The position numbers were made by a program, and so were the translations under genes. This document shows, piece after piece, positions 30,034 through 41,170 of a stretch of DNA of 64,000 bases (within the stretch, counting starts at the first letter, position 1; the number at the start of each line of letters is the position of its first letter). The DNA comes from Lactarius indigo (lineage: Eukaryota; Basidiomycota; Agaricomycetes; Russulales; Russulaceae): the NCBI GenBank assembly GCA_025766275.1, contig JAFKAC010000180.1, forward strand, positions 20,459-84,458, in the 5' to 3' direction. A model generated the notes under the pieces. It was not told the DNA's origin, ran no database searches, and worked only from the letters and a program-made list of their open reading frames with translations.

Positions 30034-30481
30034 TGTAACGCCGTCACAGCGTTAGCTCGACTTGAGCTGATGAAGGCGACTTTATGACTTAGCTAATCAC
30101 GCTGAAGGCGTATGGCACAAAGGCAATTCTGACAGATGTGCGAAGACACTGTGATTCGATGGCACTCTAACTCTGATAGAGGCGAACAAGAGAGGAGACA
30201 AGAAGTGACGATTGAAGAAGACCAAGATGGCGTATCTTGGTCTTCCGTAGCCATCTTAAATACAAGAAGAGCAGGCTTTCAAGTGCTGCTATGAGTCATC
30301 GTATCGTAGCGTCCAACGTATCGCGTAAGTACCGCAATCCTACTACTACTACTACCTGTACTAGGATCGAGTCATCCCTCAACGCCTAACTCCTATCGTA
30401 ATGGCCGAGTCCGTGACTAATATACCTTACCGCCGTAGTCACAACCGGTACAGTAAGGGTTCAACGTGCGAAACCGTAACA
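30034..30481 (-). repeat. 5' LTR of element A (right copy)
   Basis: This 448-bp copy differs from the left one at four CpG sites and is flanked on the right by ATATC. Confidence 0.95.
30218..30262 (-). promoter_or_regulatory. LTR core promoter, hairpin and self-primer of element A
   Basis: A weak TATA-like TATTTAAG (30262-30255) precedes ATCTTGGTCTT (30228-30218). A 12-bp inverted repeat, GAAGACCAAGAT / ATCTTGGTCTTC, with a 5-nt loop spans the predicted start. The layout matches element B. Confidence 0.55.
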
Positions 30482-32848
30482 ATATCAATGTCAGCGCAGG
30501 GAGACTCACATTGTTTTTTTTTCAGTACTGCGAACGGTTGCGAACGCAAAACGAACACCCACAAGGATCGTCAGGCGGCGGCGAGGGGGCGACAACAACA
30601 ATGGAAGGGGCAGGGGAAGATGGCGCCAGCGAGGGGGCGGCCACGACGGCAGCATTGACGACTTGGCCAGACTCTAAGTGTAAGTTTTTTTTTTTTAGCT
30701 GCATCCTCTCCCTGCCAAAGGGTACTTACCGATGTCAGGCTTGACACGCTTCTGTGGGTTGGTCGGATTCTGGTCGTTCTTTTGTTTGTTGGAAGTAGTC
30801 GGATGCATGACGATGACGGATAGTTGTCAATGGATTCAGATGTTTGAGTGCCGCGCGCGGCGTTGTTTCGAGCATTTGCGTACACGTAACAACGCCCCCA
30901 AACACAGTGCCGACGTACGTGCTCCCTTACTCGCAAAATTTCTCATTTTTTTTTTTTTTATCGAATATATGCTATCTCGACGCCAGCAGCAGTCGCAGGT
31001 GGAGCGGGACATGCTGGTAAACACGTTGTAATCATGTGACGTTCCCTTATAATTGTATATAATAATAGACCTTTCTCGTAATATTTTATAATTACGAATA
31101 ACGCCTTCTAATTTGTTTTTAAAACCTTTATATAAGCCAAAAACGCTTTATAATTCACCTTAAAAGGGCAATTATAAGTCGGACCGATTATAAGGCGGTC
31201 CGGAATTTTGCGACATCGACTATTACTACTGGCACGCTCATACGCGTACGTTCCCACTGATCTATTTTAGATCGCCACACACTGAGGTAGATGTGGAGAC
31301 GGAAGTGAAGGACCAAGACCGTGACCCCGAGGCATATGGAAATAGGTCAGGGGCCAACGCACGAGATGCGTTCAAAACAACGTCCCCGCATCTGCAGGAC
31401 CGGAAACCACGCCTGCCGCAACGGTGGCAGATGCAGGTGCAGAGAACCACCCAGCGCTCCCCCACAGTCGTCCATGACAACGACCCAGAGCGACTGTAGC
31501 TGATGTCCCACCAGTGCAACCCCAGGACGGGTCTTCCAGTTCGGTGGTGCACGCGACATAAGTGGTGGACCTGCGGCCCGGGTCGATCAGCTATGAGACG
31601 GTCCCGAACTGCGTCGTCGATTTTAACGACAGGGATGACGTGCACGGGCTGCCACGCAAAGGAAAGCACATCTTCCATCAGGTGTGCGTCAACCTGTGGC
31701 TGGTCCGATCTGCCAACACGGTAAGCAACCACCCGTGCCTCATCCGGTATTTTCTATTACATGTCCAGGCACTGGAGATGATGCTGGCAGGGTGAGCTGG
31801 CCGAGTGTCAGACCTGACAGTCGCCGGACGCTACCTTCACTTTGTGTGGGACCGTCACCAGCTCAGTACGAATGAACACTGAAAAGGGACTCACTGACCC
31901 GCTGCTGTCGCTCGCTCCCAGCCAGAGCCCTGGCCAGGAGCATGACGTATATCCCTTCCAAGCTGTGCACCCGAAGCGATCATGCCTGCGTACCACACCC
32001 TCTAGTTTTCACATTGTTGCACCAGATTGTCTTTGGCAACGATGTGGTCAATGCAGACCGCTTCAGGTTCCGTGATGCGCAGAGCTGAGAACCAGATCCT
32101 TGCATCGTTTCTCTGGTACATTTAGGTACGCGCATTTAAAGCCAATGCTTAAGCAATTGTACAGAGAGCCTATTTATCTGATTGGTAGAGCCTTTGCTAC
32201 GTTTTCATATAATACAGATTTTAGAGCAATCAGATAAATGAGAATGACGTCCAAGACAGTATCAATGCTCAGTTTAAAGGTTCGGAGTTGTCGGGATGGG
32301 ATGGGCCTAACGAACGATAATAATCAGAAGCAGTTGGTACGAGAAAAGGTGATCGAACATACGAAGACGATGACTGAGAAGAATTTCAGAAAGTGCGGCG
32401 ATGAATGCGGTTCGTTCGTGTGAATCCCCTAGTTTGTCAAGGGCGACCTCGACCTTCCCTTGTGTGCCAGTTTCCGTATATATTGCAAAAGCCTTGCGAA
32501 AGGCATCGATAAAGGAGATGGATGAGGATTGGTACCAGAAGGAACTTTCAAGACAAATGACGAGCGCTGGATGACGCCGAAAAATGAACGGCGACTTTGA
32601 AGGACAATAAGTACAGGAAGCAATTCCAACGAACCAGAAAACACGGGAATGGAGGGTTTCTAATTTTAATCAGCATCTATCACTGTGACGTGGGGCAAAA
32701 CTTGACGAACATCAGACATTTTCTCTGCGATTGCCGAAACTTCCTTGGCGTTCTGTAACTGAGGAAAGGAAGAACGAAGTTCAAGGCAGACGGGATCAGC
32801 GTGATTGCAACTGTAGAAGAGCAGGATACCCACAAGCTGGTGACGTTT
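30482..32848. other. Intergenic stretch with AT-rich block and an unplaced exon-like segment
   Basis: No complete gene seen. The block 31035-31205 is AT-rich and ends in the inverted repeat GGACCG (31181-31186) / CGGTCC (31196-31201), possibly the terminus of a small DNA transposon. On the plus strand 31562-31720 reads like a conserved exon (GSISYETVPNCVVDFNDRDD, then GKHIFHQVCVNLWLVRSANT) and ends at a good donor, GTAAGC, with an acceptor CAG about 50 bp on, but I cannot extend it upstream or name it. Poly-T tracts occur near 30510, 30685 and 30945. Stretch 32100-32848 holds nothing recognisable. Confidence 0.4.
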
Positions 32849-35010
32849 AAGGTCAGCTTATCAGTCATAAAGTTCTGCACAAAAGGGAGAGAGCGCCTCA
32901 CAGCCTGGACGGGATTTCAGGTTGGGTTGTCAGTCACCGAATTTTGCACAAAACCGAGAGAGCGACTCACTTCCTAGACACGTTTTCAGGTAGCGTCGTC
33001 AGTCACCGAATTTTGCACAAAACCGAGAGAGCGACTCACTTCCTGGACACGTTTTCAGGTGGCGTGGTCAGTCGAGCAAATTTTGCATAAAACCGAGAGA
33101 GCGACTCACTCGCTGGACACGTTTTCAGGTGGCGTGGTCAGTCGCGGAATTTTGCACAAAACCGAGAGAGCGACTCACGAGCTGGACACGTTTTCAGGTG
33201 GCGTGGTCAGTCGAGCGAATTTTGCACAAAACCGAGAGAGCGACTCACTTCCTGGACACGTTTTCAGGTGGCGTGGTCAGTCGAGCGAATTTTGCACAAA
33301 ACCGAGAGAACGACTCACGGACTGGACACGTTTTCAGGTGGCCTGGTCAGTCGGCGAATTTTGCACAAAACCGAGAGAGCGACTCACTCGCTGGACACGT
33401 TTTCAGGTGGCGTCGTCAGTCGCCGAATATTGCACAAAACCGAGAGACCGACTCACTCGCTGGACACGTTTTCAGGTGGCGTCGTCAGTCGAGCGAATTT
33501 TGCACAAAACAGAGAGAGCGACTCACGAACTGGACACGTTTTCAGGTGGCGTGGTCAGTCGAGCGAATTTTGCATAAAACCGAGAGAACGACTCACGGAC
33601 TGGACACGTTTTCAGGTGGCGTGGTCAGTCGCCGAATTTTGCACAAAATAGAGAGAGCGACTCACGAACTGGACACGTTTTCAGGTGGCGTGGTCAGTCG
33701 CGCCGAATTTTGCACAAAACCGAGAGAGCGACTCACTCCCTGGACACGTTTTCAGGTGGCGTGGTCAGTCGAGCGAATTCTGCACAAAACCGAGAGAGCG
33801 ACTCACTCCCTGGACACGTTTTCAGGTGGCGTGGTCAGTCGAGCGAATTTTGCACAAAACCGAGAGAGCGACTCACGAACTGGACACGTTTTCAGGTGGT
33901 GTCGTCAGTCGGCGAATTTTGCACAAAACCGAGAGAGCGACTCACTTCCTGGACACGTTTTCAGGTGGCGTGGTCAGTCGAGCGAATTTTGCACAAAACC
34001 GAGAGAGCGACTCACTTCCTGGACACGTTTTCAGGTGGCGTGGTCAGTCGAGCGAATTTTGCATAAAACCGAGAGAGCGACTCACTCCCTGGACACGTTT
34101 TCAGGTGGCGTGGTCAGTCGCCGAATTTTGCACAAAACCGAGAGAGCGACTCACTTCCTGGACACGTTTTCAGGTGGCGTGGTCAGTCGAGCGAATTTTG
34201 CACAAACCGAGAGAGCGACTCACGACCTGGACACGTTTTCAGGTGGCGTGGTCAGTCGAGCGAATTTTGCACAAAACCGAGAGAGCGACTCACGAGCTGG
34301 ACACGTTTTCAGGTGGCGTCGTCAGTCGGCGAATTTTGCACAAAACCGAGAGAGCGACTCACTTCCTGGACACGTTTTCAGGTGGCGTGGTCAGTCGAGC
34401 GAATTTTGCACAAAACCGAGAGAGCGACTCACTCCCTGGACACGTTTTCAGGTGGCGTGGTCAGTCGAGCGAATTTTGCACAAAACCGAGAGAGCGACTC
34501 ACTTCCTGGACACGTTTTCAGGTGGCGTCGTCAGTCGGCGAATTTTGCACAAAACTGAGAGAGCGACTCACTTCCTGGACACGTTTTCAGGTGGCGTGGT
34601 CAGTCGAGCGAATTTTGCACAAAACCGAGAGAGCGACTCACGAGCTGGACACGTTTTCAGGTGGCGTGGTCAGTCGCCGAATTTTGCACAAAACCGAGAG
34701 AGCGACTCACTCCCTGGACACGTTTTCAGGTGGCGTGGTCAGTCGAGCGAATTTTGCACAAAACCGAGAGAGCGACTCACTCCCTGGACACGTTTTCAGG
34801 TGGCGTGGTCAGTCGCCGAATATTGCACAAAACCGAGAGAGCGACTCACGAACTGGACACGTTTTCAGGTGGCGTGGTCAGTCGCCGAATTTTGCACAAA
34901 ACTGAGAGAGCGACTCACTTCCTGGACACGTTTTCAGGTGGCGTGGTCAGTCGAGCGAATTTTGCACAAAACCGAGAGAGCGACTCACGACCTGGACACG
35001 ATTTAGGCCA
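32849..35010. repeat. 69/70-bp minisatellite array, about 30 units
   Basis: The unit runs from GGTGGCGTGGTCAGTCG, then a variable 3-5 nt, AATTTTGCACAAAACCGAG, AGAGCGACTCAC, a variable 4 nt and TGGACACGTTTTCA. Most units are 70 bp, some 69, one 71, depending on the first variable slot (AGCG, CCG, GCG, CGG or CGCCG). The second slot is TTCC, TCCC, TCGC, GAGC, GAAC, GGAC or GACC. The first unit (from about 32849) and the last (ending CACGATTTAGG) are degenerate; inner units are almost identical, as expected from homogenisation by unequal exchange. All three plus-strand frames stay open through most of the array because the unit lacks stops, but there is no sign of a real protein. Confidence 0.95.
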
Positions 35011-35451
35011 CCATCATCAGTATTCCAGTCGGATCACGGGTAATTTATAATTACCTCCTGTATAGATCATCATGTTCAGCTTCCGCATCCTTGTATTACA
35101 TTTCTTTCTTACCGTCTGTCCCTACACCACGATCGTATCTTTCTGAGTACCATTCTTGATAATGCAACTTACATACTATCATACAAATGTCAGTTATCGC
35201 TTTCGTCCATTGAAAATATTCATTCTCTCACGTCCTAAACAGCGCATCAATTCTCCGTCTCTGGTCAGAAAATATCGCATCCTTCGTACATGATCCTTTG
35301 CCTTGTTAGTCCGCATTCATCCTTTGTGATAGTGTGTCAATAGATGAGAAAATACCCAGAAAGATAAACCTCTTACCTCTCATGATTGTCGGTTGTACTC
35401 ACTCCGAACTGTTGGTATAATAAATCAACAAAGAACAAACGAACACGGCTT
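35011..35451. other. Spacer between minisatellite and GTPase gene
   Basis: This is AT-richer unique sequence. No coding signal is seen; it probably includes the 3' UTR of the minus-strand GTPase gene. Confidence 0.5.
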
Positions 35452-36686
35452 TCACTCACATATGAATGGCGGAACCATGACAAACATTTGATCGCCAATT
35501 CCCTCTTTGACCGTTACAATTAATGTAGGAAAAATCTGGCCCAACAACACGATAATACCAACCATGGAAGCGCTCGACATAGGATTCGGCGCACTGGAAT
35601 GGACGTCAATGAGCACATTCAATTAGGTTTTTCAGGGAAACGCCTACTATTCCACCGCATATTTGACACACAGTTCCAGGTTGTTCTGCTGCACAGAAAC
35701 GAACAATATCTTCAGTGCAAGATTGTCGAGCGACTCTGCTGTTTTCTCGATCAGTACTTTCACCTGCTCTTGGTGGTTCCCGTCATCATCGTGCATATCT
35801 GTATCGACCGAGTCAACAGACCAACGAACTACAGGAAGCATACCATGAACGCGCCTTCCAAACATACATCTGCTCTGGGTGGAAACTTATACTCGAATAA
35901 CGGTGCTCGGAGTTTGTCTTTCAAGAAAGTCTCCGCCACCTGGCGATTTGCGTCGTCCTCCAAGTCTATATCGTAGACTTGACTTATCAGAAAATCGAAT
36001 TTCGTGAAGATCGCGATCACTGGAACTGCGGAGAGTTTCATATATGTCAGCGGGAAGTTCAGAAAATAGGGAGAGTCAACAAACTATTTCCTGCTCGTTG
36101 CTCATCGAAGAACCTCTTTTCTAGATCCAGGAGGAATCTCGATATATTCGGTATAAAGCAGAACCTGTGCGAGAAATAAGGGAGAGCAACAAAGTGAGAC
36201 GGTGAAAGTGACCAGATGGCGTGAAGTTGATCGTCTACTTCCGTGGCCCGAGCACGCTCCTCGATGAACGACTGGACTTTCTTCAGCTGACTCTCGTCTC
36301 CTGTCTCAAACCCGGGAGAATCGTGGAAGATGAACTGTGGATTGCTCGCAAAAGCGAATGGGCGATCGATGTCGTGGATGCCGCGCTGATTAGTAGCAAA
36401 GTTGAATGGTCGAGATCAGTCGACGATAACACAGAAATTACCTCCGAAGTCGGCTCCAACTGAATTTCCATTGGGTGATTAGAGAACTGCGTGAATGACT
36501 GAGTAAGAAACTCACCAAACTGTTACTCTTTTCATCATAAATGCAAGGCTCTTCCGTGGTATTGCAAACGCGCTTTAAGAGTGTTGTCTTGCCGGCATTG
36601 GCCCGACCGATGACGAGAATACGAAAATAGCGGTATTTCTGGCGTGCTTCGAAGGAGTCCAAGACTTGGTTTGAGACGTCGCCCAT
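35452..36686 (-). CDS. P-loop GTPase-domain protein (agaricomycete G-domain family)
   Basis: Seven exons: 36686-36516, 36459-36442, 36385-36213, 36164-36085, 36025-about 35855, 35798-35648 and 35593-35452, giving about 301 residues. The N-terminus holds the Walker A loop GRANAGKTT (G1). A DSPG motif (FIFHDSPGFETGDESQ) serves as G3, and TKFD (AIFTKFDFLI) is G4. So it binds GTP by homology to Era/septin/AIG-type G proteins. The C-terminus is hydrophobic (MVGIIVLLGQIFPTLIV), possibly a membrane anchor. The family is frequent in agaricomycetes and has no known function that I can name. Odd point: exons 5 and 6 join in frame only if a GC donor (35854) is used; the nearby GT donor at 35843 is out of phase. 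That is either a rare GC-AG intron or damage. Confidence 0.75.
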
Positions 36687-37226
36687 GTTGATGCTCGATC
36701 GATAAGAGAGTGAGGGTAGCGGGGAATCACCACCACACTGATAATAGAGTCATATGACGCAGGGTCTCACGCGGCCGCAACTAGGAGCGTACAGTACGCT
36801 TTCGACCTTACTTTCGACCCGTTGAGAGTGCCGACGGTGATATAGTGACAGCTCACTACGCTCGCTCACGTATAATACATGTGAAATTGTTCCAAACAAA
36901 TGAGCGGTCCATAAATGACCCTTTCCAAACGGATCGAACCAAGAAAGTATGTATCGCTGCGCCAATGCCAGAGAAAAGGGAGGAGGTAAGTGACAGAAAA
37001 AATGTGTGTGGGATTGGGTGGATATAGTGGTAACGTGGATCATGCAGATCGGAAGGGCCTATTAGATCGTACATCTTTGCTATCGAATGTATGCGGGCAG
37101 TGCAGTGCTGAGAGTAAAAAGAAAGTGAGAGAGAGAAAAAGCGGATGGGAAACGAACACTCGAATTGAGTGGGGGGGCCCAGACTCATCGCGCCGAGGGA
37201 CCAGCGACGGCGTCTCATTCCTGTCT
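36687..37226. other. Intergenic, no gene seen
   Basis: This is 540 bp between the 3' end of the Polo kinase gene (minus) and the start of the GTPase gene (minus). It should hold the GTPase promoter and the kinase 3' UTR. No clear motif. Confidence 0.5.
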
Positions 37227-40035
37227 CTACCTCAGGGATGCCTTCGAAGCCTTTGTGCTGACCCCACCACCATTTTCGCTGCCGCCTCCGCTGCTTGCAC
37301 TGGCGCTCGCGTTGCGGATCGACAACAGTACCTCCTTGCAGTACCTCAGCTTATCCAGCAGCCGCTGTGCGAACTTGGTTTGCTCCGCGTCCGACGACGG
37401 TGGCACGAGCGCCTGCGCCATCACTTGGCTCAGCGTCCAGCGCGTTAGCACGTAATTCTTGTCGATATGCGCGATCGCGAGACCTTGCGCCGACAGAATG
37501 ATCTTCGAGTGATCGTAAAAATTGAACTGATAGTCGCGTTAGTTGCGTGTTCCCGTACGGCCAGTAGCAAGGGAAGTGCGCACCTGGAGGACGTCGTGGC
37601 TTAACTTGAATACAATCACATGCTTCATCCGAAGGTACTTCTGCACGAAGTGCATGCACTTCGTACGTTGCAGGTCCGTAAACGTGTACTCGTAATCGCC
37701 ATATAATTTACCCATGATGTAACCCTCAAAGTGTTTCAGGAGGTACACTTTACTCTTCAATTCCTCTGGATAATCCGCGACCGTGTGGTTCTTGCGCACA
37801 TACACCGTTCCTTGACGGCGCGATGAAATGTAATCGAAGTGCCTGCCATAATGGATTAATACGCCGTACAAAGGAAAGAACTAGAATTGACGTACTGCTT
37901 GTCGGCGGCGAGGACCAGCGTCGTGCTGTCATTGAAGTGCACGCCGACCGAGCCATCCGTGAGGGCGTAACCCATACCATATTTGTTACAGTAGTCGACC
38001 CAGGATGCAATGAATACCCGCTCCTCCGGCAAGTCTACATCGCCGCTTGGGTCACGGAAAAGCAGGCCCTGTGAGAATGCATCGAATGCGGCGCAGAGGG
38101 TCTCCGCCGCAGCATCGAACCCGTTCACTTTGGGAGCGGCCGGTGTTGGTGCGTTAGCGATGGCGCCGCCTGATGATCCTGCATCAAAGATAGCTCATCA
38201 GCCCCAGTCCAGAAATGCGCAAGTAAGCGGCCTCACCGAGAATGGCCTGGGTCTCCTTCGTGCGCACTCGTACACGTCGCTCGCCTTGTGCTGTCTCCAG
38301 GGCCGGTGCAGGCACATTCTCCGCATCCTCGAACGGAGACTCGGTAGTGGAACGTGGGACCTGCGCAGGCACCATCTGCGCGACGATCCTGGCCTTCTGA
38401 CTTTGTAGCTCTTTCGTCCGCGCTTCCTCCCCCTGCATTTCGTACGCAGCACCGCCCTCCTCCGTGATCCCCTGCAGTCTTGTGGCCTTCTGGGTCTTGG
38501 CAGGCGACTTGACTGCCTCTTTCTTTGCGGCTTGCAATTTACGGAGAAGTGTCGGTTCTCCGCGCGCGACACCAACGCCGCCGGGCGCCACCATGAGCGG
38601 CTGACGTGCAGAGCTGAGCAGAGCGGAGATCGGGCTCCCGGGCTGCACTGCATTTCGGAATTCACGCTCCTGCTGCGCAAGACTGCTTGCGCTACTTGCG
38701 CTCGGGGCGGGGGGTTCCATGTCACGCGACGTGGCTGGATCGACCTCCCCGTCGAGTTGGCACGCCTGCCGCAAGCGGGCGAGATTCGCTTGTGAGACGA
38801 GGGGAGAGAGGTGTCGGAAGTCGGGGGGCATGTCCCGCGCGGACACGGGTATGTATCCAGGAACGATACCGCGGGTAAAGAACGCGTGGTCAACGATGTC
38901 GTGCAACGACGGTCGCTCTTGGGGGTTGGGTGTGAGTATCTGCTGCACCAGTTCACGGGCGTCGAGTGATACATCTCGGTGTGAAGGGAACTCATATTGG
39001 TTGTCGCGGATACGCCTGTGCAGAGTTGAGGTTAACCTGTCAGTAAAAATACCTGCAAACTTACTGATACACCTCTTTGACGTCTTTAGTCTGGAAGGGA
39101 GGACGGCCGACGACGAATGTGTAGAGAATGACACCGATCGACCAGATATCGACCTCAAAACTGTGTCCGTTCGCGGTGTCGAACAATACCTCAGGCGCAA
39201 TATAGTTGGGCGTGCCGCAGATGGTCTTCTTCCGCTCCCCGGGGCTCTCGATAAGCGCCGCCAGACCAAAGTCGCCAACTTTGATGTTCATGTCCGCGTC
39301 AAGGAAAAGATTGCCGAGCTTAAGGTCACGGTGGATGACCTGGTGGGTGTGCATATAGTGGCAGGCACCAATGAGTTGCACCATGAAGAACCGTGCCTCT
39401 GGCTCTGTGAAGACGCGACGACGGTGGAGCATGCCCATGAGAGAGCCGCTGGGACAAAGCTCAAGGGTCATGTATACGTTCTCATCATCCTCGAAGCAAT
39501 CTATGAACTGGACGATGTTTGGGTGGTCTAACGCTTTGTGAATTTTGATCTCTGCGTAAAGCTGAAACCTGTTTAGTATCGGAGAATGATCTGGGTAAAG
39601 TGAGCACGCACCTTGGTTTTAGCTTTCTTGGTCTTGAGCGAGCTTTTCGTCACGACCTTACAGGCAAGGTAGTTATCGCGGGAATCTCTAACTTGATATA
39701 CTCGAGCGAAACCGCCCTGTAAGGTTAGGGTAGGTAAGAAACAGAGAGTGCCGAGAGAAGTAGGTGCTGACCTCTCCGAGGAAAGACATTCTTTGATATC
39801 GCAGAGAACCTGTCTTGTCTTGGATGACTTGGGGTGGCGAAGGGGGCTGAACTTTGGCATTCTGGCGAGGCAAGGGGGGTGATGGTTTCTTTTCATAGGT
39901 CGCTGGCTTTGGTGGGACCTCAGGAGGAACGTGGTTATTGATAGCGTTAGATAAGGGGTTGCGCCGATGGGTGGTCGTTGAGGTGGCCGGTGGGGGGATC
40001 GGAGCGAGACGAGCGTGATGGAGATGAGCGTTCAT
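37227..40035 (-). CDS. CDC5: Polo-like serine/threonine kinase (Cdc5/Plo1/PLK1 orthologue)
   Basis: Seven exons close in frame: 40035-39772, 39716-39612, 39561-39065, 39015-38237, 38178-37896, 37842-37584 and 37526-37227, giving 828 residues. A proline-rich N-terminus is followed by a kinase domain: glycine loop GEGGFARV (split by intron 1), catalytic lysine in [15 protein letters not shown] near residue 200, DFGLA, and the activation loop [14 protein letters not shown] with the activating Thr near residue 236. A disordered linker of about 200 residues precedes the polo-box domain (from about 550). Box 1 has [20 protein letters not shown]. Box 2 has [11 protein letters not shown], carrying the His-Lys pair that binds phosphopeptides. 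Polo kinases drive mitotic entry, spindle assembly, cohesin release and cytokinesis. The ATG at 40035 was chosen as the first Met in the open exon. The linker is long compared with animal PLK1. Confidence 0.95.
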
Positions 40036-41170
40036 TTGTCACAGAGGCCTAACACCAGAGACAACTAGAGAGAATTATCGCGACTTGCTGGTTGACGCCT
40101 TGCGCGTTGTTGAGCAAGTTCAAGTTAAAGTAAAACTCGAACAAGTCGAACACCCACGCTGCCACGGCGTGTATATTACATAAGCACCACCACCCGCGTC
40201 ACAATTCATCACGTGATCGCGTTCTCAGCCTACTGCAGCGAGACCGTGACAGCAGCACATTTCCCCACTGGACTACATTCGTCGTGCGCGTAGCTTTGAT
40301 GTGATTCGTGCGCCGCGATCGTGCTTTTGATTTCCCAGCGATTAGCCTCGTGTCTCCCCAGGTGAAACACGCACATCACCAGGAAGCCTGCGCCACGGCG
40401 GTTCCTTCCGGCACGTCCGAGTCAGGAACCTTGTCAGGAACACCATTCTGCTGAGGCACCTCTATTCCAAGCACGCTCGTCGATACTGTACAGATCTGAA
40501 CGGCACAACGATATTCAGGTGGTCTGTAGATCAAAAGAAGACTTTGGTGATCAGCTAGTAGCTTTGTGCAAGCTATGTGTGTGCCCTATTCTCTTGCGCA
40601 TTGGAGATCCGGTCAAACGGAACGACATCTCGTACACTGGTCACCATAAACAGGAGAAATTAAATCTGAAAAATCTGCATGTATCGTTCTGGTGCTTCTT
40701 GTGGCCGCTCCCTCACCGCTCCCCGATCGCATCCGCGGACAAGAACAAAGAGTTGGAGACGAGCAAATGTTCCGAATGCCCAAAGATAGAGGATTCGAAA
40801 ACAAAGCTTCCGAATGAGGTTTGACACACTGGTGATGTCCACGATAAGTGCACGACGATAACAATGGCGTTTGAGGTGGGTCTGCGTCTACCTGACCGTA
40901 ATCCACAACCCAATATTGGATGGCCATTACGCTTGCGCACGTCGTGACTAACTTACTCTTGACACAATCGGTTTCATTGCCTCGGATAAAGTGCGCTCTC
41001 CGACGGTCTTACTCGCCTAGCTCGTGTCATGCGTTCTGCTTTGTGCCGGTATCGTACTCAACCCGTACTGTAACTCAATTGATTTTCTTCCACTCTTTCG
41101 GTACATTCTACCTTTCACGAAATACACCCATTGAAGTCATCTGCACATCCCTTCCCACAAAGATTGGGAT
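40036..41170. other. Intergenic between Polo kinase and aldo-keto reductase
   Basis: This is 1.1 kb upstream of the kinase gene. No conserved frame or exon set was found on either strand. It holds the kinase promoter and the 3' end of the reductase transcript. Confidence 0.5.

Larger units (their letters stand above)
14862..30481 (-). mobile_element. Ty3/gypsy chromovirus element A, carrying nested element B
   Basis: The outer element has 448-bp LTRs at both ends (TGTAACG...CGTAACA as written on the plus strand) and the 5-bp duplication ATATC at 14857-14861 and 30482-30486. It is read right to left: 5' LTR, primer site, gag, pol, polypurine tract, 3' LTR. Element B (17359-25315) is inserted in the integrase part of pol. 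Without B the element is about 7.66 kb. The LTRs differ at four sites, all C/T or G/A changes at CpG. Pol has one in-frame stop in addition to the insertion, so this copy cannot make full Pol. Confidence 0.95.

Noticed and set aside
33129..35006. A 625-codon open frame in the minisatellite as a protein gene
   Set aside because: It exists only because a stop-free 70-bp unit is repeated; all three frames are equally open and there is no start context, splice pattern or domain.
32849..35010. The repeat array as a CRISPR-like array
   Set aside because: The units are contiguous 69/70-bp tandem copies with only 3-5 nt variable slots, not short repeats with unique spacers, and the genome is eukaryotic.
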